From positions 1,428,001-1,492,000 of the forward strand of contig NZ_CP116887.1 of assembly GCF_028421645.1 (NCBI RefSeq): a DNA stretch of 64,000 bases, in the 5' to 3' direction. Made by a program: the position numbers and the translations under genes. Under the pieces are notes generated by a model that was given only the letters and a program-made list of their open reading frames with translations, had not been told where the DNA came from and did not search any database. Source of the stretch: Aneurinibacillus sp. Ricciae_BoGa-3 (GTDB lineage: Bacteria > Bacillota > Bacilli > Aneurinibacillales > Aneurinibacillaceae). The number at the start of each line of letters is the position of its first letter. The first letter of the stretch is position 1. Below are positions 27,268 to 35,586 of this stretch, in pieces.

Positions 27268-27479
27268 ATTCTGATAACGGATACAGAGAGCCGGTGGAAG
27301 GTGCAAACCGGTCCGTTCCAGAGTGTGAAGTACAGCGCTGGAGCAAATTCCGCCTTTCCATGGGAAGAAGCGGACGGCCGTAACAGGTCCGTTATCTAAC
27401 GAGCGAAGAGCAGCAGCTCTTAACTAGGGTGGTACCGCGAGCAAAGACTCGTCCCTTGCATGGGATGGGTCTTTTTTTG
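27268..27479 (+). ncRNA. T-box leader, tyrosine specific
   Basis: The T-box sequence AACTAGGGTGGTACCGCG is at 27422-27439. Stem I is closed by GATAACGGA (27271) and TCCGTTATC (27390). The specifier triplet TAC at 27331-27333, in GAAGTACAGC, codes for Tyr, matching the downstream gene. The terminator GACTCGTCCC/GGGATGGGTC with TTTTTTT ends at 27478. Uncharged tRNA-Tyr should favour antitermination and raise tyrS expression. Confidence 0.95.
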
Positions 27480-27527
27480 TTAACCAAGTTAACTGAACAA
27501 ACCAACAAGATAGTGAGGGAACAAGCC

Positions 27528-28787
27528 ATGGAACAAGGTAGCGTTAAACTAACGGAAGTCCAGCTGCGGGAAGTCGAACGCCAGTTGGCGATCATCCGAA
27601 GGGGAACTGCAGAGATCGTACCTGAGGATGAAATGCGTAAGAAAGTCGAGAAGTCGGTAGTTACAGGCAAGCCTTTAAAGATCAAACTGGGACTTGATCC
27701 GTCCGCGCCAGACATTCATATCGGCCATACGGTGGTCCTGCATAAGCTGCGCCATTTTCAGGAGCTGGGCCATACAATACAGCTTGTAATCGGTGATTTT
27801 ACCGGCCGTATTGGCGACCCCACAGGCAAGTCTGAGACGAGGAAGCAGCTTACGGAAGAACAGGTAAAAGCGAATGCAGCTACTTATGTGGAGCAGTTTT
27901 CCAAAATCCTCGATATGGGAAAAGTTGAAGTTAATTACAACAGCACATGGTTAGCTCCCATGGACTTTGCGGATGTCGTCAACTTATCCGCTAAAGTAAC
28001 GGTTGCCCGCATGCTTGAGCGCGATGATTTTGAGAAGCGCTATACAAGCAATCAGCCCATCAGCATCCATGAATTTTTCTATCCTCTTATGCAAGGCTAT
28101 GATTCTGTAGCACTGGAAAGCGATGTGGAACTGGGGGGGACCGACCAGAAATTCAATTTGCTGATGGGCCGCCAGCTGCAGAAGGAATACGGGTTAAACC
28201 AGCAGTGTGCGCTGACGATGCCGATTATAGAGGGGCTTGACGGCGTACAGAAAATGAGCAAAAGCCTGGGCAACTACATTGGCATTAGCGAGCCGCCAAA
28301 CGAGATTTACGGCAAAGCCATGTCTATTCCAGACGATTTAATGGTTAAGTATTACGAGCTGGCTACACCCATTTCGCTTGAAGAACTGGGCAATCTTAAA
28401 CAAGGACTGGCTGATGGCACCGTACACCCAAGGGACGCAAAGATGCGTCTGGCACATACCTTTGTGGAGATGTACCATGGCAGAGAGGCAGCTGCAGAAG
28501 CTGAGAACCACTTCAAGACCGTATTCCAGCGGCGGGCGTTACCCACTGATATTCCCGAAAAGATCATTGCGGAAGATGAGATGGAAAACGGGAAGATGTG
28601 GATCGTAAAACTGCTGGTGACGCTTGGGCTTTGCCCATCGAACGGAGAAGCAAGGCGAATGGTCCAGCAGGGAGCTGTTAAAATTAACGAAGTAAAAGTG
28701 GAATCGGTGGATGATCATGTTCAAATAGAAGAAGGAATGGTCGTACAGGTTGGCAAAAGAAAGTTTGCTAAGGTTGTGCGTGGATAA
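27528..28787 (+). CDS. tyrS: Tyrosyl-tRNA synthetase
   Basis: A 419-residue class I synthetase that charges tRNA-Tyr. The HIGH-type motif is PDIHIGHTVVL and the KMSKS loop is KMSKSLGNYI; a C-terminal S4 RNA-binding domain (NGEARRMVQQGAVKINEVKV) ends the protein. The sequence is of the TyrRS type with HIGH rather than HVGH and so resembles TyrZ/TyrS variants. The ATG at 27528 follows GAGGGA; earlier in-frame codons lie within the T-box terminator. Controlled by the T-box just upstream, and neighbour of rpsD as in Bacillus. Confidence 0.95.
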   Translation: MEQGSVKLTEVQLREVERQLAIIRRGTAEIVPEDEMRKKVEKSVVTGKPLKIKLGLDPSAPDIHIGHTVVLHKLRHFQELGHTIQLVIGDFTGRIGDPTGKSETRKQLTEEQVKANAATYVEQFSKILDMGKVEVNYNSTWLAPMDFADVVNLSAKVTVARMLERDDFEKRYTSNQPISIHEFFYPLMQGYDSVALESDVELGGTDQKFNLLMGRQLQKEYGLNQQCALTMPIIEGLDGVQKMSKSLGNYIGISEPPNEIYGKAMSIPDDLMVKYYELATPISLEELGNLKQGLADGTVHPRDAKMRLAHTFVEMYHGREAAAEAENHFKTVFQRRALPTDIPEKIIAEDEMENGKMWIVKLLVTLGLCPSNGEARRMVQQGAVKINEVKVESVDDHVQIEEGMVVQVGKRKFAKVVRG

Positions 28788-28792
28788 TGTGG

Positions 28793-28822
28793 GGGAGCTG
28801 CCTAATCGGGCGGCTCCTTTTT
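28793..28822 (+). terminator. Terminator of tyrS
   Basis: GGGAGCTGCC, AATC-type loop, GGGCGGCTCC and TTTTT. Confidence 0.85.
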
Positions 28823-28892
28823 GATTGAATAGCAAATAAGAGACACTTTAAAGCACTCTAAGTCTATGTTATTTATACGGGACCGCAAAAGT

Positions 28893-28925
28893 ATAAAAAA
28901 ATACCGCCCAGCGGGACGGTATTCT
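28893..28925 (-). terminator. Terminator of rpsD
   Basis: On the minus strand AATACCG pairs with CGGTATT followed by TTTTT, 15 bp behind the rpsD stop. Confidence 0.85.
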
Positions 28926-28940
28926 GAAAGCGTCGTACTA

Positions 28941-29537
28941 CTAACGAGAATAGAACTCGACGATAAGTGTTTCGTTAATTTCGGCTGGTAGCTCTTCACG
29001 GTCAGGAAGACGAGTGTACGTACCTTCCATTGCAGCATCATCAAAGCTCAGGTAGTTCGGCAGGAATGCACGAGCTTCAAGCGAATCTTTAACGATTTGC
29101 AGGCCGCGGCTTTTTTCGCGAAGGCCAATCACATCACCTGGTTTTACACGGTAAGAAGGGATGTCTAATTTCTTGCCGTTTACTGTGATGTGTCCATGTG
29201 TAACAAGCTGGCGTGCAGCAGGACGAGTCGCTGCAAAACCAAGTCGGTATACCAGGTTGTCCAGACGGGATTCAAGAAGCTTCATGAAGTTTTCACCATG
29301 AACGCCGCCTAATTTGCCAGCATCGTCAAACAGTTTGCGGAACTGCTTTTCCATCATGCCGTACATGTGACGAAGCTTTTGTTTTTCTGTTAATTGAACC
29401 GCATACTCACTCATTTTACGACGGCCGTGGCCGTGTTGTCCTGGTGGGAAGTTGCGTTTAACATCTTTTCCTGTACCGTCGAGAGAAATGCCAAGACGGC
29501 GAGCTAATTTGTGGCGTGGGCCAGTGTAACGTGCCAT
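28941..29537 (-). CDS. rpsD: 30S ribosomal protein S4
   Basis: A 198-residue primary 16S rRNA-binding protein that starts assembly of the 30S body and, in Bacillus, represses its own mRNA. It starts [19 protein letters not shown], has the S4 domain ([21 protein letters not shown] region) and ends VEFYSR, all typical. The ATG follows AAAGGGGAACG. Monocistronic with a long leader and a strong promoter. Next to tyrS as in other Bacillales. Confidence 0.97.
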   Translation of the reverse strand: MARYTGPRHKLARRLGISLDGTGKDVKRNFPPGQHGHGRRKMSEYAVQLTEKQKLRHMYGMMEKQFRKLFDDAGKLGGVHGENFMKLLESRLDNLVYRLGFAATRPAARQLVTHGHITVNGKKLDIPSYRVKPGDVIGLREKSRGLQIVKDSLEARAFLPNYLSFDDAAMEGTYTRLPDREELPAEINETLIVEFYSR

Positions 29538-29745
29538 GTTTATTCGTTCCCCTTTATATAAGATTTAATAGGTGTTTACTTCCGCCAAGCTAGTTTCTAT
29601 TTTAGCTACATGCTCTTCGGACGGTAGCGTTTCCGCCGCATGCTCCTCGCAAGCAGTTCAGCCGCTGGCTTTCGGGATGAAACTAACCAGATTTGACCTG
29701 GCGTTTTTACCTACAATCAATGCTACCCTGTGCATACATAAGTAA
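29538..29745 (-). promoter_or_regulatory. Long rpsD leader, candidate S4 autoregulatory RNA
   Basis: About 200 bases of untranslated leader separate the rpsD promoter from its ATG. The stretch at 29605-29690 is unusually GC-rich for an intergenic region and can form several short stems (for example AGCATGCGGCGG and neighbours). Bacillus rpsD is autoregulated through a leader pseudoknot; position and length fit, but I have not matched the consensus fold. Confidence 0.55.
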
Positions 29746-29746
29746 T

Positions 29747-29774
29747 ATTATATCTCGTTGACAGCAGAAGTCAA
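29747..29774 (-). promoter_or_regulatory. SigA promoter of rpsD
   Basis: On the minus strand TTGACT, 16 bases, TATAAT. Confidence 0.8.
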
Positions 29775-29844
29775 TGTTATGTATAGATTTCTCTTTTTTA
29801 AATATTCATACTTATAAAAAATGCCAAGTTATTGTACAATGTAG

Positions 29845-29962
29845 ATCGTAAACCCTATGCCGTCTGGCATGGCGGGAGGTAACTGAACGACAAGAATTTG
29901 ACACACCATGAAGGTGCAACAATGCTTATGCAGGAAGGACAGGTCGGCAAGTCCTCCTTTTT
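29845..29962 (+). ncRNA. Candidate structured small RNA or leader
   Basis: A gene-free stretch of the plus strand ends in a good terminator: GGAAGGAC, ten-base loop, GTCCTCC, eight Ts (to 29968). Upstream are hairpins ATGCCGTCTGGCAT-like near 29857 and CACC-ATGA-AGGTG near 29906. TACAAT at 29835-29840 could be the -10. It matches no RNA family I can name from memory. It may be a free small RNA, since the next gene has its own TATAAT at 30002-30007 beyond the terminator. Confidence 0.45.
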
Positions 29963-30038
29963 TTTGTCATATAATTCCCATCAAAAATGGAAATTTTTTT
30001 GTATAATAATACTAGTAAGAAGGTAGGTAGAGATAGCT

Positions 30039-30650
30039 GTGTTAGATGCAGATGATAGGAATATTTTCCTTATACGCCATGGAGAAACCGAATGGAATGT
30101 ACTGCGCCGGCTTCAAGGACACAGTGATATACCGCTGAATGAACGTGGAAGAGAGCAGGCAAACCGCTTGGCAGCTAGCCTAAAAGGAAAAGAAATTGAT
30201 TATATTTGCTCAAGCGATCTTGGACGTGCGTACCATACAGCCAAGATTATTGGGAATATAAAGGGAATGCCTGTATATACATATCCTGAGTTGCGGGAAC
30301 GCCATTATGGTAAATGGGAAGGGCAAGACTATCAATTGCTCCGCGTTCAAATGCCTGATTTTGGTGCTCACGACTCGAACGATGGCTATGATGTTGAACC
30401 TTTTGACACGATGCAGGCAAGAGCCATGCAGTGCATTCACACGATTATGGAAGAAACGAATGCAAGAAATATAGTGGTGGTGAGCCATGGCGGCACGATC
30501 AACGCTCTGCTTCATTTTATGAGCAAAGGTAAACACGGGCCGGGGATCACGCGAATTCACAATACAGCGATCAATCATGTGAGTTACAATAATGGCCGGT
30601 GGGTTGTTCATACAACAAATGACGACAGACATCTCTTTGATAATTTGTGA
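30039..30650 (+). CDS. Histidine phosphatase family protein (phosphoglycerate-mutase-like)
   Basis: A 203-residue branch-1 histidine phosphatase. The catalytic motif is LIRHGETEWN (phosphohistidine), with RHYGKWEGQ and a second His in VVSHGGTINAL. Members include cofactor-dependent phosphoglycerate mutases, alpha-ribazole phosphatase and broad phosphatases; the substrate cannot be read from the sequence. The GTG start follows AAGGTAGG. A TATAAT at 30002-30007 is the likely promoter. The diguanylate cyclase gene follows closely and may be cotranscribed. Confidence 0.88.
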   Translation: MLDADDRNIFLIRHGETEWNVLRRLQGHSDIPLNERGREQANRLAASLKGKEIDYICSSDLGRAYHTAKIIGNIKGMPVYTYPELRERHYGKWEGQDYQLLRVQMPDFGAHDSNDGYDVEPFDTMQARAMQCIHTIMEETNARNIVVVSHGGTINALLHFMSKGKHGPGITRIHNTAINHVSYNNGRWVVHTTNDDRHLFDNL

Positions 30651-30684
30651 GACAGTAAGCGGACAAAAGAAAGAAGGCAGACAG

Positions 30685-32934
30685 TTGAGAAAAGATCCGT
30701 CTAGTGCGATAACGCTGGGATGTCCTCCTGAAAATAAACTTGCGCATGTATTTCAAAGTTGTATCAGCGAATACAGTGCGGATTCTATGCCGCTGGCTAA
30801 TGGGTGTTTTTTTATTGCCAGCACTGCCGGAGAAGTTGTTGCTGTAGAACAAACCGGGCAATCTTTATTTGAATTCGATTATCCATTAACAACAGCTGAA
30901 TTAGCAGGAAATTATATAGACGAGATAAAGAAGATTCGTGTTCTAAGCCAACCCGTCATCGTTGATGGTATCAACTATGGATTTATAGGCGCCTTGATGC
31001 ATGCTGATGACGATGCCAACAGTATTGCGGCTTTTATTCTCGGTCTTCTATATTCGATTCGCTATAGCCTTCGCGATTTTCTGCAACAGCAAATTGATGG
31101 GATAATCGAAGAGATTAGCCAGGAGCGTACCCCCTATTCCCTTATGGGTTCGCTTGTGCACCGCCTTGCTGTCCTTTTAGGTAAAGGAGATTGCGCGGCG
31201 GCGCTATTTAATGGCGACCAGCGTTCTATCCTCACCTGTTGGTTTTCTAATGAGGATGCAGACAGGTCCAATAAGCAGGCGTTGTATGACAATAGTTCCC
31301 TCATCTATCACCAGCTGTGTTCGTTCCGGCAGCAGTCGGATACACAGAAGGTTCTTATCGTAGAGTTGGGGATGCCCGCACAAACATACTGGATATTTCC
31401 TCTTTACTCTGCTAATAGAATTTTAGGCTTCTTTGCGTTCTCTAATACAGAAAATATTCCTTATACAGCTGTTGAGATTGATTTTATCCGAAGAGTCATT
31501 GGCCGCGCAACGTTTGGCATCAACAACATGTACTTCTATCAAAAAATACAGCAGGATGAAGAAAAGCGAAACAAAATATTAGAGATCACCAAAAAAATTC
31601 ACTCTTCCATAGATGTGGACGATGTACTTCGGGCTGTTGTAGACAATACGCTGATGCTCTACCCGGATCTCCGTGTAAATTTGTGGGTTTCGCATGATTC
31701 ACACTCCAGCAATCTTCACATAAAACAGTTTAATTTTTATTCGGAGGATTGCGAGGTTAGTGTGCGAGCATTTATGCAAGCCGAGACCATTGTCGTAACC
31801 CAGGGAGAGAAACTAACACTGGCAGCCCCTCTTCGGGGCAATCAGGGCGTCTACGGAGTGCTTGAGCTTAACGCTGACAATTTGTTTGCGCTTTCAGACC
31901 GTGAAATCCCATACATTTCCATGATTGCCGATTCAGCCGGAAATGCATTTGAGAATGCGCAGCTGTACAAACAATCCAGAAATGTCATTCGGGAATTGCT
32001 TTTAATTAATGAGGTGACACAACAGTTAAACAAAAGCCTCAAGCTGAAAGATGTCCTCAGCTTTATTACAAAAAAGCTAATGGAAACGTTTGATGCGGAG
32101 TACGCGTGCATCTTGCGAAAACATCCGAACGAAGACGTGTTTACCGTACAGGCGGCAACCAATGAGGAACATATTGGGGAGCGGATTGATGGCAGTCAAA
32201 ATCGGCTCAGGCAAATCTCCGAGAAGAAGGAATCGGTGATTCTGGCGGACCTGCCGGCTGGCGAGAGGCCGTGCCAGCTTTTCACCTTCCGATCCTTTAT
32301 GGGTGTGCCGCTCTTACTCGGCGGTGAACATGTAGAAGGCGCCGTTATTGTCATGGATTCTAAGCCGCATTACTTTACATTTGATGACTTTAAACTTCTC
32401 GAACTGCTGGCACAGCATATGAACCTGGCTATGGCTAATGCGTCTCTGCATGCAGAAGTGGAACGCATGGTGATTACCGACAATCTGACGGGCCTCTTTA
32501 ATAGAAAATATCTGTATGACCACATTCAGTCTTCAATGCAGCACGATGGATTTGGTTCTCTGATATTAATTGATTTAGACCATTTTAAATCGATAAATGA
32601 TACTTACGGGCACCAGACCGGTGACAAAATACTCATCCAGGTAGCTGATATCCTGCAGAAATCCGTGCGGGGTACAGATGTTGCAGCACGTTGGGGAGGA
32701 GAAGAACTGGCCCTTTATCTGCCGACCAGTTCGATCAAAACGGCTCTTGCGGTTGCAGAGAGAGTGCGCAGGAAGGTTATGGAAATCACGGAACCGCGTA
32801 TAACCATTTCAAGCGGAATCAGCGTCTGGTCAGAAAAGGACGAAAAAAATACGGTGGATACGCTGTTTCAAAGCGCGGATGAAGCTCTTTATAAGGCCAA
32901 GAATAACGGGCGCAACCAGATTGTGATAGCTTAA
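30685..32934 (+). CDS. dgcP: GAF-GGDEF diguanylate cyclase, DgcP-like
   Basis: About 749 residues: several N-terminal GAF-like sensor segments followed by a C-terminal GGDEF domain with ITDNLTGLFNRKYL and the active site RWGGEELAL (GGEEL variant). An RGTD five residues before it is a canonical inhibitory I-site. It should make cyclic di-GMP. Position between rpsD and refZ-ezrA matches ytrP (dgcP) of Bacillus subtilis. The TTG at 30685 is preferred (GAAGG upstream, no overlap with the phosphatase); an ATG at 30592 would overlap it by 59 bp. Confidence 0.9.
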   Translation: MRKDPSSAITLGCPPENKLAHVFQSCISEYSADSMPLANGCFFIASTAGEVVAVEQTGQSLFEFDYPLTTAELAGNYIDEIKKIRVLSQPVIVDGINYGFIGALMHADDDANSIAAFILGLLYSIRYSLRDFLQQQIDGIIEEISQERTPYSLMGSLVHRLAVLLGKGDCAAALFNGDQRSILTCWFSNEDADRSNKQALYDNSSLIYHQLCSFRQQSDTQKVLIVELGMPAQTYWIFPLYSANRILGFFAFSNTENIPYTAVEIDFIRRVIGRATFGINNMYFYQKIQQDEEKRNKILEITKKIHSSIDVDDVLRAVVDNTLMLYPDLRVNLWVSHDSHSSNLHIKQFNFYSEDCEVSVRAFMQAETIVVTQGEKLTLAAPLRGNQGVYGVLELNADNLFALSDREIPYISMIADSAGNAFENAQLYKQSRNVIRELLLINEVTQQLNKSLKLKDVLSFITKKLMETFDAEYACILRKHPNEDVFTVQAATNEEHIGERIDGSQNRLRQISEKKESVILADLPAGERPCQLFTFRSFMGVPLLLGGEHVEGAVIVMDSKPHYFTFDDFKLLELLAQHMNLAMANASLHAEVERMVITDNLTGLFNRKYLYDHIQSSMQHDGFGSLILIDLDHFKSINDTYGHQTGDKILIQVADILQKSVRGTDVAARWGGEELALYLPTSSIKTALAVAERVRRKVMEITEPRITISSGISVWSEKDEKNTVDTLFQSADEALYKAKNNGRNQIVIA

Positions 32935-32951
32935 CCGAAAGTAAAAATAAA

Positions 32952-32981
32952 CTGGGCTTCCCAATGGGAGCCTCTTTCATT
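32952..32981 (+). terminator. Terminator of dgcP
   Basis: GGGCTTCCC, AAT loop, GGGAGCC and a TCTTTC tail. Confidence 0.7.
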
Positions 32982-32992
32982 TAAACTAATAA

Positions 32993-33010
32993 TGAATGAT
33001 TATTCAGTCA
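32993..33010. promoter_or_regulatory. FadR-like operator before the MBL gene
   Basis: TGAATGATTATTCAGTCA is close to the Bacillus FadR consensus TGAATGAMTANTCATTCA (two mismatches as I recall it), with an inverted TGAAT/ATTCA core. It lies directly before the ribosome site of the next gene, where a bound repressor would block transcription. Confidence 0.6.
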
Positions 33011-33022
33011 GGGGAGGTACCT

Positions 33023-33994
33023 ATGAATCAGACGCCAACTGAAATTTATTGTCTTCGTATCCCGACACCTTTCAGCGTAGGGCCTGTAAATGTATATATC
33101 ATTAAAGGAAATACGGTAACAATGGTGGATACGGGGCCAAAAACGAAAGAAGCCCGTGAATTACTTGCTGTTTTTATTAAGCAAAATGGGCTGAATTGGA
33201 GCGATATCGATCACATATTTTTAACCCATCCTCACGTGGATCACTGCGGGCTTACAGCTGAAATACTCGAACACACAGACGCCCGTGTCATTGCCCATCC
33301 CCATGCTGTTCCGATGATCAACTTAGATGATGAGTATTTAGCGTATCACGATTCATTTTTTCGCAACTTCTATCATGAAAATGGCGTGCCCAATGAGCTG
33401 CTTGGGTTTCTGGAAAAGTTTCGGACACAGATGAATGCGTTTACGGATCCAGCACCTGTCCATACCACGCTTGAAGGTGGCATTACGCTGCCAGGGGAAT
33501 CCGAATGGCTTACTGTTTTTACACCCGGGCATACTCAGGATCACCTGGCGCTTTACAGAGAAAAAGATGGCGCTATGATAGTGGGGGACTTTCTTATCAA
33601 AGAAGTTCCAGCAAACGCGTTTATTGAACCGCCGTTTGAGAGGCAAGCAGAACGGGCCCGGCCTATTCTGGTGTATCGTGAGGCAATGGGGAAAATTTCA
33701 CAAATGCCGATTACAAGAATGTTTTCAGGCCACGGGGATGAAATTACGGATTATCGGGCTCTTATCGCCAGCCGCTTGAGTAGAAACTTGTACCGGGCGG
33801 ACAAATTAGCAGCATTGCTTGAGAAGGGGCCGAAAACAGCATATGAGCTTTCAGCGGAGTTTTTCCCGCTTATTTATAAAAAAGAACTGCCCCTCACCAT
33901 GTCAGACACCGTGGGGCATCTGGACTTATTAGAAGCACAGGGCCGTGTGCGAATTGAGCAGCGGGACGGGGTCTACACGTATTCTCTGGTATAA
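33023..33994 (+). CDS. MBL-fold metallo-hydrolase
   Basis: A 323-residue metallo-beta-lactamase-fold hydrolase. The metal motif THPHVDHCG (HxHxDH) is present, with further ligands in FTPGHTQDHLAL, DFLIKE and FSGHGDE. A C-terminal winged-helix-like part (LLEKGPKTAYELSAEFFP) is typical of the glyoxalase II/LACTB2-like group. Likely a cytosolic hydrolase of thioester or ester substrates, but the substrate is not known. The ATG at 33023 follows GGGGAGG. The FadR-like operator suggests a link to fatty-acid catabolism (inference). Confidence 0.88.
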   Translation: MNQTPTEIYCLRIPTPFSVGPVNVYIIKGNTVTMVDTGPKTKEARELLAVFIKQNGLNWSDIDHIFLTHPHVDHCGLTAEILEHTDARVIAHPHAVPMINLDDEYLAYHDSFFRNFYHENGVPNELLGFLEKFRTQMNAFTDPAPVHTTLEGGITLPGESEWLTVFTPGHTQDHLALYREKDGAMIVGDFLIKEVPANAFIEPPFERQAERARPILVYREAMGKISQMPITRMFSGHGDEITDYRALIASRLSRNLYRADKLAALLEKGPKTAYELSAEFFPLIYKKELPLTMSDTVGHLDLLEAQGRVRIEQRDGVYTYSLV

Positions 33995-34123
33995 ATCCAG
34001 CAGGAAGAAATTCCTATCAATTTTCTGGAACAATTCACGGATAATGGGGAGCAATTTTTACCAATCAATGATATAATGAGAAGCACAAATAAGTTGGAAC
34101 ACAAGTGTAGAGGAGGCAGCCGG

Positions 34124-34786
34124 TTGAAAAAAATTATTTTTTCAGTCCTCTTCCTGGGCGTAATAATTGTCTTACTTATGCAGACCGAATTAGGTCAGAT
34201 GTTACGGTCCGGAAATATTCAAGAGGTGGCCGCAAATATTCAATCGTATGGCTGGGTGGCTTTTTTTATTGCAATAGCAGCGGTTGTCATTCAAACTTTT
34301 TTTCCAGTCATTCCGTTTGTACTTCTCGCAGGGGCCAATGTTCTGGCATTCGGTTTATGGGTTGGCTTCGGGGTTAGCTGGTTTGCCGCTGTTATGGCTG
34401 CGCTTGCAAACTTTGCCCTTGCCCGCTATGCAGCGAGGGACTGGGCAGAGAAAAAAATGGGCCACCATTCATTTGTAAAAAATCTTAACCGGCATGCTGA
34501 AACGAAAGGTTTTATCATCATTCTGCTGGCACGATGGATTCCCGTTCTGCCCTCCAGCGCAATCAATACCGCGGCGGGCATATCCAAAATACCATTTAAG
34601 TGGTTTCTCCTGGCTACACTGCTTGGCAAAATCCCAGCTGTTTTTTTTGAATCGGTGCTGGGCCATTACATGATTAACTGGGAGGCCCATAAAGGAAAGC
34701 TTGTACTCATCGGCATCGGACTGGTAGTTTTTATGCTCGGTATCAACTATGTAAAAAAGAAAAAGAAATCAACCTTGCTTTCATAA
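34124..34786 (+). CDS. VTT-domain membrane protein (TVP38/TMEM64 family)
   Basis: About 220 residues with five to six membrane segments and the VTT/SNARE-associated core: FFPVIPFVLLAGANVLAFG, ALARYAARDWAEKK and LLARWIPVLPSSAINTAAGI. TVP38/DedA-type proteins are membrane transporters or scramblases; some move undecaprenyl phosphate or phospholipids, but this one is not assigned. The TTG at 34124 is chosen since GAGGAGG lies 7 bases upstream. The tail is KKKKKS, cytoplasmic. Confidence 0.85.
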   Translation: MKKIIFSVLFLGVIIVLLMQTELGQMLRSGNIQEVAANIQSYGWVAFFIAIAAVVIQTFFPVIPFVLLAGANVLAFGLWVGFGVSWFAAVMAALANFALARYAARDWAEKKMGHHSFVKNLNRHAETKGFIIILLARWIPVLPSSAINTAAGISKIPFKWFLLATLLGKIPAVFFESVLGHYMINWEAHKGKLVLIGIGLVVFMLGINYVKKKKKSTLLS

Positions 34787-34800
34787 AAGCAAGGTTTTTT
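34771..34800 (+). terminator. Terminator of the VTT gene
   Basis: AACCTTGCTT, TCATA loop, AAGCAAGGTT and TTTT. The stem contains the gene's last codons and its stop. Confidence 0.88.
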
Positions 34801-34863
34801 GGTTGGCGCAGATATGGTTTTTCCACTATAATAAAAAGGGCGTATGTCGTCCGGAGGTGCGTT

Positions 34864-35520
34864 ATGCCTAAACGAACACCGAAGCAGACCAAAAATAAAA
34901 TAGTGGAAGCAGCTATAAAGCTTTTTGATTCCCAGGGATTTGACGGCACAACGGTCCGCCAAATTGCTGCAGAGGCCAATGTGAATGTTGCACTTATTTC
35001 CTACTATTTTACTAATAAAAAAGGGCTCTTGGAACACGTCATGGTGGCTTATTATGAAGGGCTCTTTTACAGGCTGGATGACTGCAGGTATAACAGTCAT
35101 TGGACAACCTTGTATGAACTTCTTACAAACATGCTGGAGGCCTTTATCCGTTTTCAATGTGAGTCCTACCAGGTAACACGCCTTATTCAGCGGGAACTCT
35201 CCGTTGAATCCATGCTGGGCAGAGAAATTATGAGTACATACATAGCGAGATTAAAGCACTACTTTGCGTCCATTTTAGAAGAAGGGGTAACATCGGGGGA
35301 ATTTGTTCAACTGTCAGTGGAGAGTATCTCTATCCACTTGTTTTCTATTATGAGTTATCCTTACACCCATCCCCAAATTCTGCGGGAAGTATTTTATGTG
35401 GAGCCGCTTGATGAACAATTTGTGGAACGGATGATAGATTATACATGTGCAATTTTACTGCGGTTGATTGTTCCTGGCGACAAAGCCGGCGCTTTCTCGA
35501 TGAAAAGTGACACCTGCTAG
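34864..35520 (+). CDS. refZ: TetR-family regulator RefZ
   Basis: A 218-residue TetR-family DNA-binding protein. The N-terminal helix-turn-helix is clear: AIKLFDSQGFDGTTVRQIAA followed by VALISYYFTNKKGLLEHVM. In Bacillus subtilis RefZ (YttP) binds sites near the origin, helps position the chromosome at the pole in sporulation and affects FtsZ. Placement directly before ezrA and near dgcP and rpsD supports this identity. The C-terminal domain is divergent, so a ligand-binding regulator cannot be excluded. The ATG follows CGGAGGTG. Confidence 0.83.
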   Translation: MPKRTPKQTKNKIVEAAIKLFDSQGFDGTTVRQIAAEANVNVALISYYFTNKKGLLEHVMVAYYEGLFYRLDDCRYNSHWTTLYELLTNMLEAFIRFQCESYQVTRLIQRELSVESMLGREIMSTYIARLKHYFASILEEGVTSGEFVQLSVESISIHLFSIMSYPYTHPQILREVFYVEPLDEQFVERMIDYTCAILLRLIVPGDKAGAFSMKSDTC

Positions 35521-35586
35521 CAGGAACTTTATAAGTCGGCACCTAATTAATTAAGAATGGCATTCTACTAAAGGAGTATACGTAAG

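Noticed and set aside
29605-29690. GC-rich stretch near rpsD as a tRNA or part of an rRNA
   Set aside because: No cloverleaf, no TTC-loop sequence, and no rRNA-like segment could be traced.
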